In this document: piece after piece, positions 34,929-45,085 of the stretch
Position numbering within the stretch: position 1 is the stretch's first letter
Layout: every line of letters begins with the position of its first letter
Assembly (NCBI GenBank): GCA_012514145.1
Contig: JAAZAV010000021.1
Location: 1-64,000, forward strand
Source of the DNA: Clostridiales bacterium
GTDB lineage: Bacteria > Bacillota > Clostridia > Oscillospirales > CAG-272
Direction: 5' to 3'
DNA length: 64,000 nt
The notes under the pieces: model-generated
The model's database searches: none
What the model was told of the DNA's origin: nothing
What the model saw: the letters and a program-made list of their open reading frames with translations, nothing else
Made by a program: the position numbers and the translations under genes

Positions 34929-36029
34929 TCAGCAAAACACTTCTTTTACCGCATTGAGATATCCGTAACCGTAAAGATCATCGGGCTGAAGGTAACTTGT
35001 CTCTGTCCACTCATTCCAGCTGTTCAGCGTCACCAGAGGTGCGCGCAGTTTGTGGCTGTCTATGTATTCCTTCGCCATCTCAAAGCCTTTTTTTATGTTC
35101 TCGGGGGTATTGTCCTTCACTATGCCCGGACGGAAGCTGTTGAAGCGAGGATTATTGTCCCAGCCAACAGAAATATGCGGGTAGTATTCAACATCATATT
35201 CTCTGTCGATGCGCTCCCATTCTCTCCTGACATCGGTCAGGATGTCGGTGTAGCTCCGGTCGATGTTTGTGAAGTGCACAAACTGGTAGTGGGATACGCT
35301 GTCGATACCCAGAAGCCTGGTAAGATCGCGGGTGGAACCTTTTCGCTCGGAGTCGACAAGACTCAGATTCACCGCACCCTCACTCCATATGGTCATCTGC
35401 AGGTGAAGCCCCGGGAAGCCCGCCTTCACGGTCGCTTCACGGAAATGTTCGATCGCCGCCTGGGTCTGCGCAACGCCGCCAAGCCCTCTGATAAGTGTAT
35501 TGATATCGTATATCATGAACACGGGGCAGCCGTCAATCTTATAGTAGTTAGGCTGGGAGAAGTATTTCTCAATCACCCGGTTCACAACAATATCGTATTC
35601 TGAACGCGGCTGTGCACCGTCCCATATCATGATGTTGGACTCGGCTATTCGCTTATCCCACAGTGTCATGGCGTTGTGGTTAGCCCACATCAGATAAAAC
35701 TTCATGCGGGAACGGTTCTGAGCCTTAAGAAATCCGTCGTTGAGGCAATTTTCAAGGAACGGACGGCGGTCATACCAGTACCAGTCGTAGATAAATACAT
35801 TTACACCATGGTCGGCAGCTGCCGCAATTTCCATTTCCATCACATAGGGGTCTGCTTCATTTACATAACCCCATAACGGTCTGCGCGGCCACTGATGCCC
35901 GGGGAACTTGGCGCCGGCGGTTTTTACGCTCTGCCACTCGCCTATCCCCTCCGGCCAGAACATGCGGGTACGCGGTTCGTCTCCGGTATAAGAAGGCCAG
36001 ACATACGCGGCAACATCATACTTTCCCAT
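34929..36029 (-). CDS. GH99-like (WbsX-type) protein
   Basis: This 366-residue cytoplasmic protein has the look of the GH99-like/WbsX domain (PF14307) linked to polysaccharide biosynthesis or cleavage. Characteristic pieces are AAYVWPSYTGDEP at the start, FIYDWYWYDRRPFLE near 85, FYLMWANHNAMTLWD near 125, PVFMIYDI near 190 and WNEWTETSYLQPDDLYG close to the end. The ATG at 36029 follows GGAGG and lies 12 bases after addA, so it shares the gyrB-like/addB/addA transcript, an odd place for a carbohydrate gene. It ends at a bidirectional terminator. An endo-glycosidase activity is possible but unproved. It has no signal peptide. Confidence 0.78.
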   Translation of the reverse strand: MGKYDVAAYVWPSYTGDEPRTRMFWPEGIGEWQSVKTAGAKFPGHQWPRRPLWGYVNEADPYVMEMEIAAAADHGVNVFIYDWYWYDRRPFLENCLNDGFLKAQNRSRMKFYLMWANHNAMTLWDKRIAESNIMIWDGAQPRSEYDIVVNRVIEKYFSQPNYYKIDGCPVFMIYDINTLIRGLGGVAQTQAAIEHFREATVKAGFPGLHLQMTIWSEGAVNLSLVDSERKGSTRDLTRLLGIDSVSHYQFVHFTNIDRSYTDILTDVRREWERIDREYDVEYYPHISVGWDNNPRFNSFRPGIVKDNTPENIKKGFEMAKEYIDSHKLRAPLVTLNSWNEWTETSYLQPDDLYGYGYLNAVKEVFC

Positions 36030-36041
36030 TGTATACCTCCG

Positions 36042-39000
36042 TTAATCAATTATTTCAACAGTCTTTCCCAATGAAAATGAATAAATCAGCGCCTGCTTGA
36101 TTCTACCGGCAATCAGCCGCTCACATGCCGCACGGTAATAACGCAGCTGCGTGGCATACCTTTCCCGCAAAATTGCCTCGGCTCTGTTATCATAACGCTG
36201 TTCTCGGGTAAAATGGTCGGTTTTGTAGTCGATAATAACAAAATCGCCGTTTTCATCCTCTATGAGACAGTCAACCACACCTTGAACCAGTACAGTCTCG
36301 CCCTTGAGTATTACAGCGAATTCATCGCTTTCGGTAAACTGATCTGCCGGGAGATTTACATTGAAGCGCAGTTCGCGCCATACCTTACGCGCGGACAGTA
36401 TTCTTCGGAACAGTTCGCTTTCAGCAAAACGATTGACCGCCCGGCGGTCGATGAGCTCTGCCGAAGCTGCGGTTATAAAATCAAGGCTCACTAAACGGAC
36501 GATCTCCTCGTCCGTTCCATTTTTTTGAAGCAGCTCAAAGTTAGCAAACTGCATGAAAACATGGGTGGCTGTTCCCCTCTCCGCCGCAGTCGCGGTGTCC
36601 GGGGAAGGCTCGAGAAACTTCGGACGGCGGAAGTCGCTGTCATGTCCGGACGAGATGTCTTTAACACCGCTGTCGGCAGCAGATTCGTCAAGTATACCCG
36701 GATAGAGCTTTGACACTGTCAGTTTAGCCGGCAGGGTGGAAAGCTGCTGCCACTTGTATTTGCTGTTGAAACGTTCGGCAAACAGCTTGCGATAGGCTTC
36801 GACCTCAGCCGGGTCTGTTTCAAGCTCATTCTCTCCAGTATCGGCAGCAGGCGGCGCTTCGCTTTCAATTGTTTCGACAGCGGTATTATCCTGATGCAGC
36901 ACTTCTATGTCACAATACTTACCGTAATCACCGTCGGTATACAAAGCCGTGAGAATCCACTTCAGGAATGTTGCCGAACGCGACAGAATAAAGGGCGATA
37001 TGTATTCCGCATCCCGATAGCAGCTATCGATAAGACCATTCGGATTGCGGTCGCTGCCGGTAACATAGAGCCGTTCTTTGGCGCGTGTCATCGCCACATA
37101 TAAAACGCGCATCTCCTCATCGATTTCATCTTCTTTCATAGCGTCCAAAACCGCGCGGCGCATCGGAGTGTCGATATATCCAAGTCCCGTTTCATCTCTG
37201 AGTTTCATTACGATACCCAGACAGGAGGTACGGTTGAGCAGGAGATTATCGGTATTTTTCTTTCCGTGTATGCTGCGGTTTGTATCGCAGAGGAAAACGA
37301 CCGGAAATTCCAGACCTTTGGAATGATGCACAGTCATCAGCTTTACCGTTTCGCCCGATTCCGCATATGTTGCCGCGGTATCAAATGGTTCGCCGTTTTC
37401 TATGATGTCGTTTATATACAATATGAAGTTGTACAGACCCTTGAAGGAGCCGGACTCATAGCGCCTTGCGTAATCATAGAGCATCATAAGGTTGGCACGC
37501 CCGGAGGTCATACCATCGGCTGAAACAGCAGCAAGAAGCCCGGTGTCATGGTAGATATGCCACAACAGAACAGACACCGGCTGTGCGGCGGCAAAATCGC
37601 GATAGCCTGCAAGTGAATCAAGAAAATTCGCCGCCTTTGGAGATTCACTGTCGTCGGCGAATTTACGGAATGCATCGTAAAGCGAACCATCGGGATATGT
37701 AGAACGTATGTCTGCAAGTTCACTTAATGAGAATCCGTAAATAGGACTGCGCAGCGCACCGGCTAGATAAATATCCCGAGCCGGATTGTCAACACAGTTA
37801 AGCAAACACATGGCCAGCAATACTTCCGGATTTTCGAAGAAGCCGTCTTGAGTATCGGTATAGCTAGGGATTGCCAGTTTTTTAAGGGCATTTTCGAACT
37901 TCGGCGCTGATTTCTTAGTGCTTCTGAACAGCAGGGTGATCTGCGAGGGCTTCACTCCCTCTTCTATCAGCCTTTTAACCTCGCCGGCGACATATTCGGC
38001 TTCTTTTGAGGCTTCATCATCGGCGCTCTTCGGCACAATGACCGTCTTAACCTTAAAGGGCTCGGTGTCCGTCTGCTTAGAATAACGGAGCGCATCCTCA
38101 TCGTAATATTTCACCCGGCCGCTGTTGTTTGTAAAAAGTGTGCCCGACACACGATTGACATATTCAATGACATGCCTGTCACATCGGAAATTATCCGATA
38201 GAAAGATTGTTTCGCTGTCAGACGACTCTTCGCGGAAACTGTCCCGGTATTTTGCGAATATATCGGGGGCGGCTCCGCGAAATCCGTAAATGCTCTGTTT
38301 GATATCGCCCACCATAAAGAGTCCGCCGGGATTCGCAATCGCTCTGAATATCATATCCTGGAGTTCGTTTACATCCTGATATTCGTCGATGTAAATCTCA
38401 TCAAAGCGAGCTCGTATACTACCCGCTGTTTCGGTTAAGCTGCCGTCGGCGTCATATAATAACTTCAGTGTCAACCTTTCAAGGTCAGTATAGTCAATAA
38501 GCCCCCGCCGGCGCTTTTCCGCAGATAGTCTGCGCTCATATTCTTGCAGCAGTATGCCGAGGTTTTTGCAAATATGAGCCGATTCACCCATCAGGTGGGA
38601 AATATCATCCGGTTCTAAGCTGAATACATCAGATATCAGCGATGACAGATACTTGTTGAAGTCTTTACGTGATTCCTTCCAGAATTCGTTATCTTCAGTC
38701 TGGTATATAGCCAAAACTTTTCCAAGCCGCGGAGATTCATGTGCCTTGAGCGCTGCACGGAGCGTATCATAACTTATTCCCTCTCTGAGCCTGGGCAGCA
38801 TATCGTCAATCCAATCAACTTCATACCGAAAGGCGGGAAGATAGTTTTTTGCCAGCTTCTCATCCAATTTGAAGTTTTCAGCGGCAGCTTTGAAAACCGA
38901 GCAATAATATTCGAAATTACGGATAATACCGCGCAGCATGGCTTTACCCCAGGGAGTAGAGAGATAATCCTGCTTAGTGCCGGCGGTCAGATTGGATGTG

Positions 39001-39623
39001 CAGCTATCAATGTAGCCGATTCCTTCTGGGTATGCTGCTAACTTTCTATATATGCCAAGAAATATATCGACAAGCCTGTCGTCACGGTCGGTAACAAAAT
39101 TATCCGTGAATCCGGGAAAGTCATCAATAACCGCGCCTTCAGCACCGCCGTCATAGAAACCGTCAATTACCGACTGCATAATCTCGCGTGCAATCAGATC
39201 GGATTCGGCTGCATCTGCTATCCTCACTCTGGCGGTTAGATTGAGCTGCGCGAAATTGGCACGGACAATTTCAAAGCAGAAACTGTGAATCGTGCTGATC
39301 TGTGCCCGTCCAAGATTCATGAGCTGGCGTTCGAGTCTGCGATTCCCGGGATTTTCACGCAAAGCCTTTCCAAGCGCACCGGAAATTCGGTCGCGCAGTT
39401 CGGAGGCGGCTGACCTTGTGAAGGTCACCACACATAACCGGGTAATCTCTGCCGGGTTATTTTCATCGGTAATCCTTTTTATTATCCTCTCCGTCAGAAC
39501 CGCGGTCTTACCCGAACCGGCTGCAGCCGATACAAGCAGTGTCTTGTTGCGTGACGCTATGGCCTTTAACTGAGGGGGTGTCCATTTTGGTTCGTTATTC
39601 TGAATCATATTCGTTACCGTCAT
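36042..39623 (-). CDS. addA: ATP-dependent helicase/nuclease subunit A (AddA)
   Basis: This 1193-residue subunit of the AddAB helicase-nuclease processes double-strand breaks for RecA-dependent repair. The UvrD-type motor starts with Walker A AAAGSGKTA near residue 35 and continues with YIDEYQDVNELQ (motif II), GDIKQSIYGFRGA (motif III), TVHHSKGLEFPVVFL (motif V) and VAMTRAKERLYV (motif VI). The C-terminal RecB-like nuclease domain has its metal motif DYKTD at 1132-1136 and the following TQLRYYRAA. The start at 39623 overlaps addB by 29 bases, and an internal ATG at 39608 is an alternative. Length and gene order addB-addA match other Bacillota. Confidence 0.95.
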   Translation of the reverse strand: MTVTNMIQNNEPKWTPPQLKAIASRNKTLLVSAAAGSGKTAVLTERIIKRITDENNPAEITRLCVVTFTRSAASELRDRISGALGKALRENPGNRRLERQLMNLGRAQISTIHSFCFEIVRANFAQLNLTARVRIADAAESDLIAREIMQSVIDGFYDGGAEGAVIDDFPGFTDNFVTDRDDRLVDIFLGIYRKLAAYPEGIGYIDSCTSNLTAGTKQDYLSTPWGKAMLRGIIRNFEYYCSVFKAAAENFKLDEKLAKNYLPAFRYEVDWIDDMLPRLREGISYDTLRAALKAHESPRLGKVLAIYQTEDNEFWKESRKDFNKYLSSLISDVFSLEPDDISHLMGESAHICKNLGILLQEYERRLSAEKRRRGLIDYTDLERLTLKLLYDADGSLTETAGSIRARFDEIYIDEYQDVNELQDMIFRAIANPGGLFMVGDIKQSIYGFRGAAPDIFAKYRDSFREESSDSETIFLSDNFRCDRHVIEYVNRVSGTLFTNNSGRVKYYDEDALRYSKQTDTEPFKVKTVIVPKSADDEASKEAEYVAGEVKRLIEEGVKPSQITLLFRSTKKSAPKFENALKKLAIPSYTDTQDGFFENPEVLLAMCLLNCVDNPARDIYLAGALRSPIYGFSLSELADIRSTYPDGSLYDAFRKFADDSESPKAANFLDSLAGYRDFAAAQPVSVLLWHIYHDTGLLAAVSADGMTSGRANLMMLYDYARRYESGSFKGLYNFILYINDIIENGEPFDTAATYAESGETVKLMTVHHSKGLEFPVVFLCDTNRSIHGKKNTDNLLLNRTSCLGIVMKLRDETGLGYIDTPMRRAVLDAMKEDEIDEEMRVLYVAMTRAKERLYVTGSDRNPNGLIDSCYRDAEYISPFILSRSATFLKWILTALYTDGDYGKYCDIEVLHQDNTAVETIESEAPPAADTGENELETDPAEVEAYRKLFAERFNSKYKWQQLSTLPAKLTVSKLYPGILDESAADSGVKDISSGHDSDFRRPKFLEPSPDTATAAERGTATHVFMQFANFELLQKNGTDEEIVRLVSLDFITAASAELIDRRAVNRFAESELFRRILSARKVWRELRFNVNLPADQFTESDEFAVILKGETVLVQGVVDCLIEDENGDFVIIDYKTDHFTREQRYDNRAEAILRERYATQLRYYRAACERLIAGRIKQALIYSFSLGKTVEIID

Positions 39624-42600
39624 ACCGGCAGACAGCCTTATCAGGACAGTATTTGCAGCTGTCGCGCTTCTTATCGCGAATAGGTTTTACATACATCCTG
39701 CCCGATTTCATCTCATCGCCGATCTTTGCAACCGTATCGGCAATCTGCCTTTGCAGTTCACCGAATTTCTCAAGTGTGGCAAGACTTTTGGCGCAGTTTG
39801 CATAGGGACTGCCGTCATTCTTGAATCGAACCGGTATATATCTGCCGCTAAGCTCTTTGTCCATCGCGGCTAACACCTCGGCATTGTCTATGAGAAGCCC
39901 GCTGCGCTTAATTGCCGCACCGGCGGTTTCGCTTGCGGATTCTTCGGTTTCATCAAGCCCAAATTCCGGATTGCCCTGTCTTGCGTTGAAATACAGCACA
40001 CCGGCGGGAATAACTTCGCAGTCCGCAGCCGGTTCGCCGGCAAGACGATCCTTAAATGCACCGTCGGCATTCTGCCATATTGCGAAGAGATATAGCAGCA
40101 TCTGCAGATTCAGACCCAGTTCCACATCGGCAAGGGAAAACTCCTGTGTACCGGTTTTGTAATCCACTACCCGGACATACAGGTTATTTCCGCTGCGGTA
40201 TACATCGATGCGGTCGATTTTTCCGTATACATATGCAGAAGCGCCGCCGCTCAGCGGAATGCGCAGCGGTCTGACAGCGTTTTCGTCACCGTAGGTTATT
40301 GGCAGTTCAAAGAATCGGGGGATAAACTTACTTTGCGCGAACTCCCTTGTAAGTTCTTCAATAAGCAGGAGGGTCACGCGTCTCAGCCGTCTGAAAATGT
40401 TCATAAGGCGAGGAGTGCGGTCGCTGTCATCGCGAATAATAATGTTTATATATTCGTCGATAATCTCATCGACCATACGTTCCCGCTCGGAGCGTTCAAT
40501 ATCTGTATCCAGCCTGCCGTCCTTTATTGCAAGCTGAACATAACGCTCGAGGACACGGTGAATAAAGCTGCCGAGGTCAGCACTGCCGAAGGTGGCGCGT
40601 TTTTTCTCGGGCATTTTAAGTATATAGCGACAGCCGTAAGAAAAGGGACAGAGCACATATCTGTCAAGCCGCGACTGTGTCAAAGCCAGATCACCGCCGA
40701 AGAGACGTTTGGAAGTCTCGGGCTTAAGCCGCTCTTTGTAATCACAGATCGGACGGTTCATTATACCGAGCCGGTAAGCAAAATCCGGATCATTCGCGAA
40801 TAAACTTATGAGAGCTTCACCCGCGGCGCTGCCTCTGAGACGGTACAGCATGTCAAAGGCTGCCTCGCGGCATTCGATAAACGACTCGGGTGCAAGCTCG
40901 GAAGACTGTATTGCTTCAAGCGTCGGGAAAAGCCGCTTGATCCGCACGAACGCAAGCGATGGTTCCACTGCTTTGCCGCTTAATTCTGCAGTATAGCGGG
41001 TAACCGTTACGAAATCCGAGGCTGATGAAACGGCTCTGACAAAATACAGTAGCTCATCAGCAGAACGTTCTTCGCTGCCGGGCGGAAGTTCAAGCCCCTG
41101 CACTGCCAGGAGCTCCCGTTCGGCGTCATTGAATACTCCGATATCGCTGACATTTTTCGGAAACACACCATCACATACACCAAGCACATAAACGCCGCGC
41201 CCACCGCTGACTCTGAGCAGATCAGCTGAGCCGATAACCACTTCATCGATGGTAGCAGGAATACGTCCGATATCCGACTCGCTGAGTACCATTTCAATCA
41301 GCCGTGAGAACCGGTCGGAATTTACAATAAGCTCCGGAGCGGTGAGAACAAGCTGGTCAAGCGCATCCGCCACTGCGTTCCATACACGGACATTCCCGCC
41401 GTCTCCCGTATCATCCGGCAATTTTTCCGGTAATCCCAAGTCGGTAAGGAATACGTAAAGCGCCCGACATGCGTCGCTGACTGTACAGGCTCTGCCTATG
41501 CTGTCTGATAGCTTAATCAGCGGGGCTGTCATTTTCGCGCGCAGTTGATTCACTTCGTTCAGCAACAGCGCATCCGATTCATCGAATATATCGGTATATC
41601 CTGCGGGATTCATGCTCCAGTCGCGGTCATCATACCAGCGTCTGCCGTTGATATTCCATGTCACCGCATAGTTTTCAATAACCGAACATTCGTCCGGGGT
41701 TATCCCGGACAATCCGGTCTTGATATACGAAATTACCTCGCCGCAGCGCCAACCGCCTGCCAATACCGCCAATGCCGACATCATAAGCCGATACAGCGGT
41801 CGCGACGTAAGCTCGGTGCGGCGCGACATGAAGAAGGGTATGCCATATTTCTCGAATATGCGATCGATTATTCCGTCATAGTCGTCAACCGATCGCACTA
41901 TTACCGTCATATCCCGATACCGCGCGCCCTCTCGTACACGCCGCAGTATATCGGCAGCCGCCCATTCACACTCGCTGTATATGTCGGGGCACTCCACAAG
42001 TGATATGCCGTCATGATTTTCGAGTGTGACGTCCGACGCGTAATTCCAGATGTTTTCCGACAGAAATGCAATTGCCGGCGATGAAAACCGCCGGTATTCG
42101 CTAATTATTATATCTTCTGTGCGCTTAAGGTTCAAATCGCCGACCATGCGTGTAAGCGTACGGGCGGTGTCGCGCAGCTTGGTATAGCATATGCTTTGTT
42201 CATCCGGAAGACAGCCGAAAGTAATCGTTACATTATCAGCCTGCCGCATAATGCGCTTGAGCGCCGCCAGCTCCTGCGGCGTATAACCGTCGAAGGAGTC
42301 AAGATATACATTTTTGCCGGCAAACCATTGATGCTTGTCCAGCGTTTCCGCAAGCCGCGTCAGATCATCCTGTGGGTCGTCGTATTCGTTATGCAGCAAA
42401 TGATTATATAATGTATATATCAGGCACAGGTCTTCAACGCGGCGTTTAAGCGGTGTGTCATCGAGCTTCTCGGCCGCCGCATCAAGTCTGTCCGGATTTA
42501 TGCCGTACATCTTGAAACTCTTTACTGTTGAGAGCATCAGCTTTATAAAGCTTGGGTCGGAGATTGCCGCCGAATCCGACGGGTATTCTTTGAAGCCCGG

Positions 42601-42912
42601 AGCTGCTTCGGTGAGGGCGCGCCACATAATCAGTGTCTGCGCACCCTTGCCTATGTAGTTATATGACAATCCCCCGCAGGTGCGGAAGACACTGTTTGCC
42701 AGCCGTGAGAAGTTCAGCACATCAAGTCCTATGGAACGGATTGAATCGCCGGCAGCCTCTACCGCATCGGTCAGAAGCTGCTCTGTTCCTACGGTAAACT
42801 GCTCGGGTACAAGCACAACCACAGATTTTGATTCTCTGAGGTCAGCTACAATCATATCACGCAGCAGTGTGGTTTTGCCGGTACCCGGTCTTCCGTAAAC
42901 AAAAGTTATCAT
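39595..42912 (-). CDS. addB: ATP-dependent helicase/nuclease subunit B (AddB)
   Basis: This 1105-residue AddB subunit carries the 5'-strand nuclease and, in relatives, Chi recognition. It begins with the Walker A GRPGTGKTTLL (residues 8-18). The nuclease domain has VVDYKTG near 950. The four cysteines of the iron-sulfur staple are present at Cys755 (VLCPF), Cys1086, Cys1089 and Cys1095 (CKYCPDKAVC), with the same 3/6 spacing as the Bacillus subtilis protein. It starts six bases after the gyrB-like gene and overlaps addA, so the three form one operon. The ribosome site GGAGA lies 13 bases before the ATG, inside the upstream gene. Confidence 0.95.
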   Translation of the reverse strand: MITFVYGRPGTGKTTLLRDMIVADLRESKSVVVLVPEQFTVGTEQLLTDAVEAAGDSIRSIGLDVLNFSRLANSVFRTCGGLSYNYIGKGAQTLIMWRALTEAAPGFKEYPSDSAAISDPSFIKLMLSTVKSFKMYGINPDRLDAAAEKLDDTPLKRRVEDLCLIYTLYNHLLHNEYDDPQDDLTRLAETLDKHQWFAGKNVYLDSFDGYTPQELAALKRIMRQADNVTITFGCLPDEQSICYTKLRDTARTLTRMVGDLNLKRTEDIIISEYRRFSSPAIAFLSENIWNYASDVTLENHDGISLVECPDIYSECEWAAADILRRVREGARYRDMTVIVRSVDDYDGIIDRIFEKYGIPFFMSRRTELTSRPLYRLMMSALAVLAGGWRCGEVISYIKTGLSGITPDECSVIENYAVTWNINGRRWYDDRDWSMNPAGYTDIFDESDALLLNEVNQLRAKMTAPLIKLSDSIGRACTVSDACRALYVFLTDLGLPEKLPDDTGDGGNVRVWNAVADALDQLVLTAPELIVNSDRFSRLIEMVLSESDIGRIPATIDEVVIGSADLLRVSGGRGVYVLGVCDGVFPKNVSDIGVFNDAERELLAVQGLELPPGSEERSADELLYFVRAVSSASDFVTVTRYTAELSGKAVEPSLAFVRIKRLFPTLEAIQSSELAPESFIECREAAFDMLYRLRGSAAGEALISLFANDPDFAYRLGIMNRPICDYKERLKPETSKRLFGGDLALTQSRLDRYVLCPFSYGCRYILKMPEKKRATFGSADLGSFIHRVLERYVQLAIKDGRLDTDIERSERERMVDEIIDEYINIIIRDDSDRTPRLMNIFRRLRRVTLLLIEELTREFAQSKFIPRFFELPITYGDENAVRPLRIPLSGGASAYVYGKIDRIDVYRSGNNLYVRVVDYKTGTQEFSLADVELGLNLQMLLYLFAIWQNADGAFKDRLAGEPAADCEVIPAGVLYFNARQGNPEFGLDETEESASETAGAAIKRSGLLIDNAEVLAAMDKELSGRYIPVRFKNDGSPYANCAKSLATLEKFGELQRQIADTVAKIGDEMKSGRMYVKPIRDKKRDSCKYCPDKAVCRYDGNEYDSE

Positions 42913-42918
42913 TTAACA

Positions 42919-44949
42919 TCAATCATCTCCGTATATGTCGGAGAAATCGAGATATTTATGTCCGTGTAGCGTAATATATTCCTTGCGTCCCTCAAGATTA
43001 TCACCGAGCATCAGGTCGAACATCGTCTCGGTAGACAGATCGTCGCAGGGGGATATGCGTATCAGCCTGCGTGTCTGGGGGTTCATAGTGGTCTGCCACA
43101 TCATATCCGGTTCGTTCTCGCCGAGTCCCTTAGAACGCTGGATCGTGAACTTTGTATTGCCGAAACTCTTTATAATATCGGCGCGCTCGGTTTCATTGTA
43201 TGCGAAGTATACCTTGTCCTTGCAGGTAATCTCGTAGAGGGGAGATTCGGCTATATATATCCTGCCCTCCTTGATAAGCGTCGGCAGCAGACGGTAGAAC
43301 ATTGTCAGAATCAATGTCCTTATCTGATAACCGTCTTTATCAGCATCTGTACAGATGATTATTTTACTCCAGCGCAGTGAATCAAGGTCGAACTTTACGA
43401 AATCCGATTTCACTTTACCGCTGTATTCAATGCCGCAGCCGATAACTTTTAGCAGGTTGGTGATAATCTCGCTTTTGAAGATGCGTTCGTAGCTGCTTTT
43501 CAGACAGTTTAGCGTTTTTCCACGTACAGGAATAATCGCCTGGAACTCGGAATCGCGTCCGAGTTTGCAGGAAGTCAGAGCTGAATCGCCCTCAACTATG
43601 TACAGCTCGCGCTTTGCGGGATCTTTTGAGCGGCAGTTTACGAACTTTTCAACGCGATTGGCAATATCAATCGATCCGGTCAGCTTTTTCTTGAGATTGA
43701 GCCGGGTGCTTTCCGCCGTCTCGCGGCTTCGCTTGTTCACCAGCACCTGATTTGCCATATTCTCGGCTTCGGTGGGATTCTCGGCGAAGTAGACCTCAAG
43801 ACTGTGCTTGAGGAAATCCGTCAGGGCTGAGGTGATAAATTTATTGTTTATTGCCTTTTTGGTTTGATTTGCATAAGAGGTTTGTGTGGAAAAGCTGTTG
43901 GTTACCAGGATAAGACAGTCTTCGATATCCTGGAAACTGATTTTTGCTTCGTTCTTGGTATACTTGCCGGTAGATTTAAGATACCTGTCAACGGCGAACA
44001 CAAAGGCTGACCTTACCGCCTTGTCCGGCGAGCCGCCATGCTCTAGATGGCTGGAGTTATGATAGTATTCAAGCACATTTACCGTATTGGATATACAGAA
44101 TGCCACATCCGCCTTCAGCTTGTAGTCATCCTTATCCGCACGATCGCGCCCGGAGGTTTCGAGATGCCACTGAACCGGTGCGGTTATTGATGATTCGCCC
44201 GCCAACTCGGTAACATAGTCTATTATGCCGTTTTCATAGTAATATTCATGGACATCAAAACCTTTATCGGTCTCCCAGTGAAGAATAAAGCGCACTTTTG
44301 CATTAACCACCGACTGCTTATGCAGCATCTCGGTGTAATATTCAAGCGGGATATCGATATCGGTAAATACGTCAAGGTCGGGACGCCAGCGGACGACTGT
44401 TCCGGTGCGGCGTTCCTTTTTCTCAAGCGTACGGGAACGTAATGCCTCAGAAACCTTACCGACAACCTCACCTTTACGGAAATCAACCTCCCACACTGTG
44501 TCACCCTTGTAGGACTTGACATTCATGTATTCGGAACTATACTGGGTCGCGCAGGCGCCCAGACCGTTTAATCCGAGTGAATACTCATATGCCGATGAAT
44601 CGGCGTTGTTGTTATATTTTCCGCCGGCGTACAGTTCGCAGTAAATGAGTTCCCAGTTGAATCTGCCTTCCTTCTCGTTCCAGCCCAGCGGTACTCCGCG
44701 GCCATAATCGTCCACTTCTATGGATTTATCACGATAAACCGTTACGTATATGACATCCCCGAAGCCTTCTTTAGCTTCGTCGACGGCATTTGATAGAATT
44801 TCGAAAACGGAATGCTCGCAGCCTTCAAGACCATCGGAGCCGAAAATGACCGCCGGACGCTTGCGTACCCTGTCTGCCCCCTTAAGAGCCGATATGCTTT
44901 GGTCGCCGTATGCCTGGATTTTTGAGGTTCCGCTTTTTGCCTGTGCCAT
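42919..44949 (-). CDS. Type IIA topoisomerase subunit B (GyrB/ParE-like paralog)
   Basis: This 676-residue ATPase subunit of a gyrase- or topoisomerase-IV-type enzyme. The GHKL ATP site is seen in ILSNAVDEA, VDDYGRGVPLG and LNGLGACA, and the TOPRIM domain in VEGDSA and TDADKDGYQI. The Asp-Gly pair is kept, but the usual SHI after it is replaced by YQI. RSKGLGE follows as in the family. Clostridia commonly carry such a divergent GyrB-like paralog with its own A-subunit partner, but no A subunit follows here. The next gene is addB, six bases away. The ATG at 44949 follows AAAGGAG. It is driven by a strong promoter divergent from the queG-like gene. Confidence 0.88.
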   Translation of the reverse strand: MAQAKSGTSKIQAYGDQSISALKGADRVRKRPAVIFGSDGLEGCEHSVFEILSNAVDEAKEGFGDVIYVTVYRDKSIEVDDYGRGVPLGWNEKEGRFNWELIYCELYAGGKYNNNADSSAYEYSLGLNGLGACATQYSSEYMNVKSYKGDTVWEVDFRKGEVVGKVSEALRSRTLEKKERRTGTVVRWRPDLDVFTDIDIPLEYYTEMLHKQSVVNAKVRFILHWETDKGFDVHEYYYENGIIDYVTELAGESSITAPVQWHLETSGRDRADKDDYKLKADVAFCISNTVNVLEYYHNSSHLEHGGSPDKAVRSAFVFAVDRYLKSTGKYTKNEAKISFQDIEDCLILVTNSFSTQTSYANQTKKAINNKFITSALTDFLKHSLEVYFAENPTEAENMANQVLVNKRSRETAESTRLNLKKKLTGSIDIANRVEKFVNCRSKDPAKRELYIVEGDSALTSCKLGRDSEFQAIIPVRGKTLNCLKSSYERIFKSEIITNLLKVIGCGIEYSGKVKSDFVKFDLDSLRWSKIIICTDADKDGYQIRTLILTMFYRLLPTLIKEGRIYIAESPLYEITCKDKVYFAYNETERADIIKSFGNTKFTIQRSKGLGENEPDMMWQTTMNPQTRRLIRISPCDDLSTETMFDLMLGDNLEGRKEYITLHGHKYLDFSDIYGDD

Positions 44950-44997
44950 TAAATTTGCTCCTTTAATAAGTCAATCTGTTATTCAGTCATTATCTAT

Positions 44998-45042
44998 ATT
45001 TTACCTCAAATCGTTGATTTTGTCAATCTTTAATGTTATAAT
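44998..45042. promoter_or_regulatory. Divergent promoters with overlapping -35 boxes
   Basis: Minus strand: TTGACA (45026-45021), 17 bases, TAAAAT (45003-44998), for the gyrB-like/addBA operon. Plus strand: TTGATT (45014-45019), 17 bases, TATAAT (45037-45042) with extended TG at 45034, for the queG-like gene. The polymerase footprints overlap, so the two should exclude each other. Confidence 0.7.
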
Positions 45043-45085
45043 GACAGCTGTGCGATGTTTCAGTAAACCTGCCGTGAGGATAATA

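Noticed and set aside
34893-35603. 236-codon plus-strand open frame
   Set aside because: It is antisense to the GH99-like gene, has no family resemblance or ribosome site, and begins inside the terminator region.
44750-45085. N-terminal extension of the QueG-like protein
   Set aside because: It would begin inside the gyrB-like gene and upstream of the promoter at 45014-45042. The ATG at 45086 has a good ribosome site.
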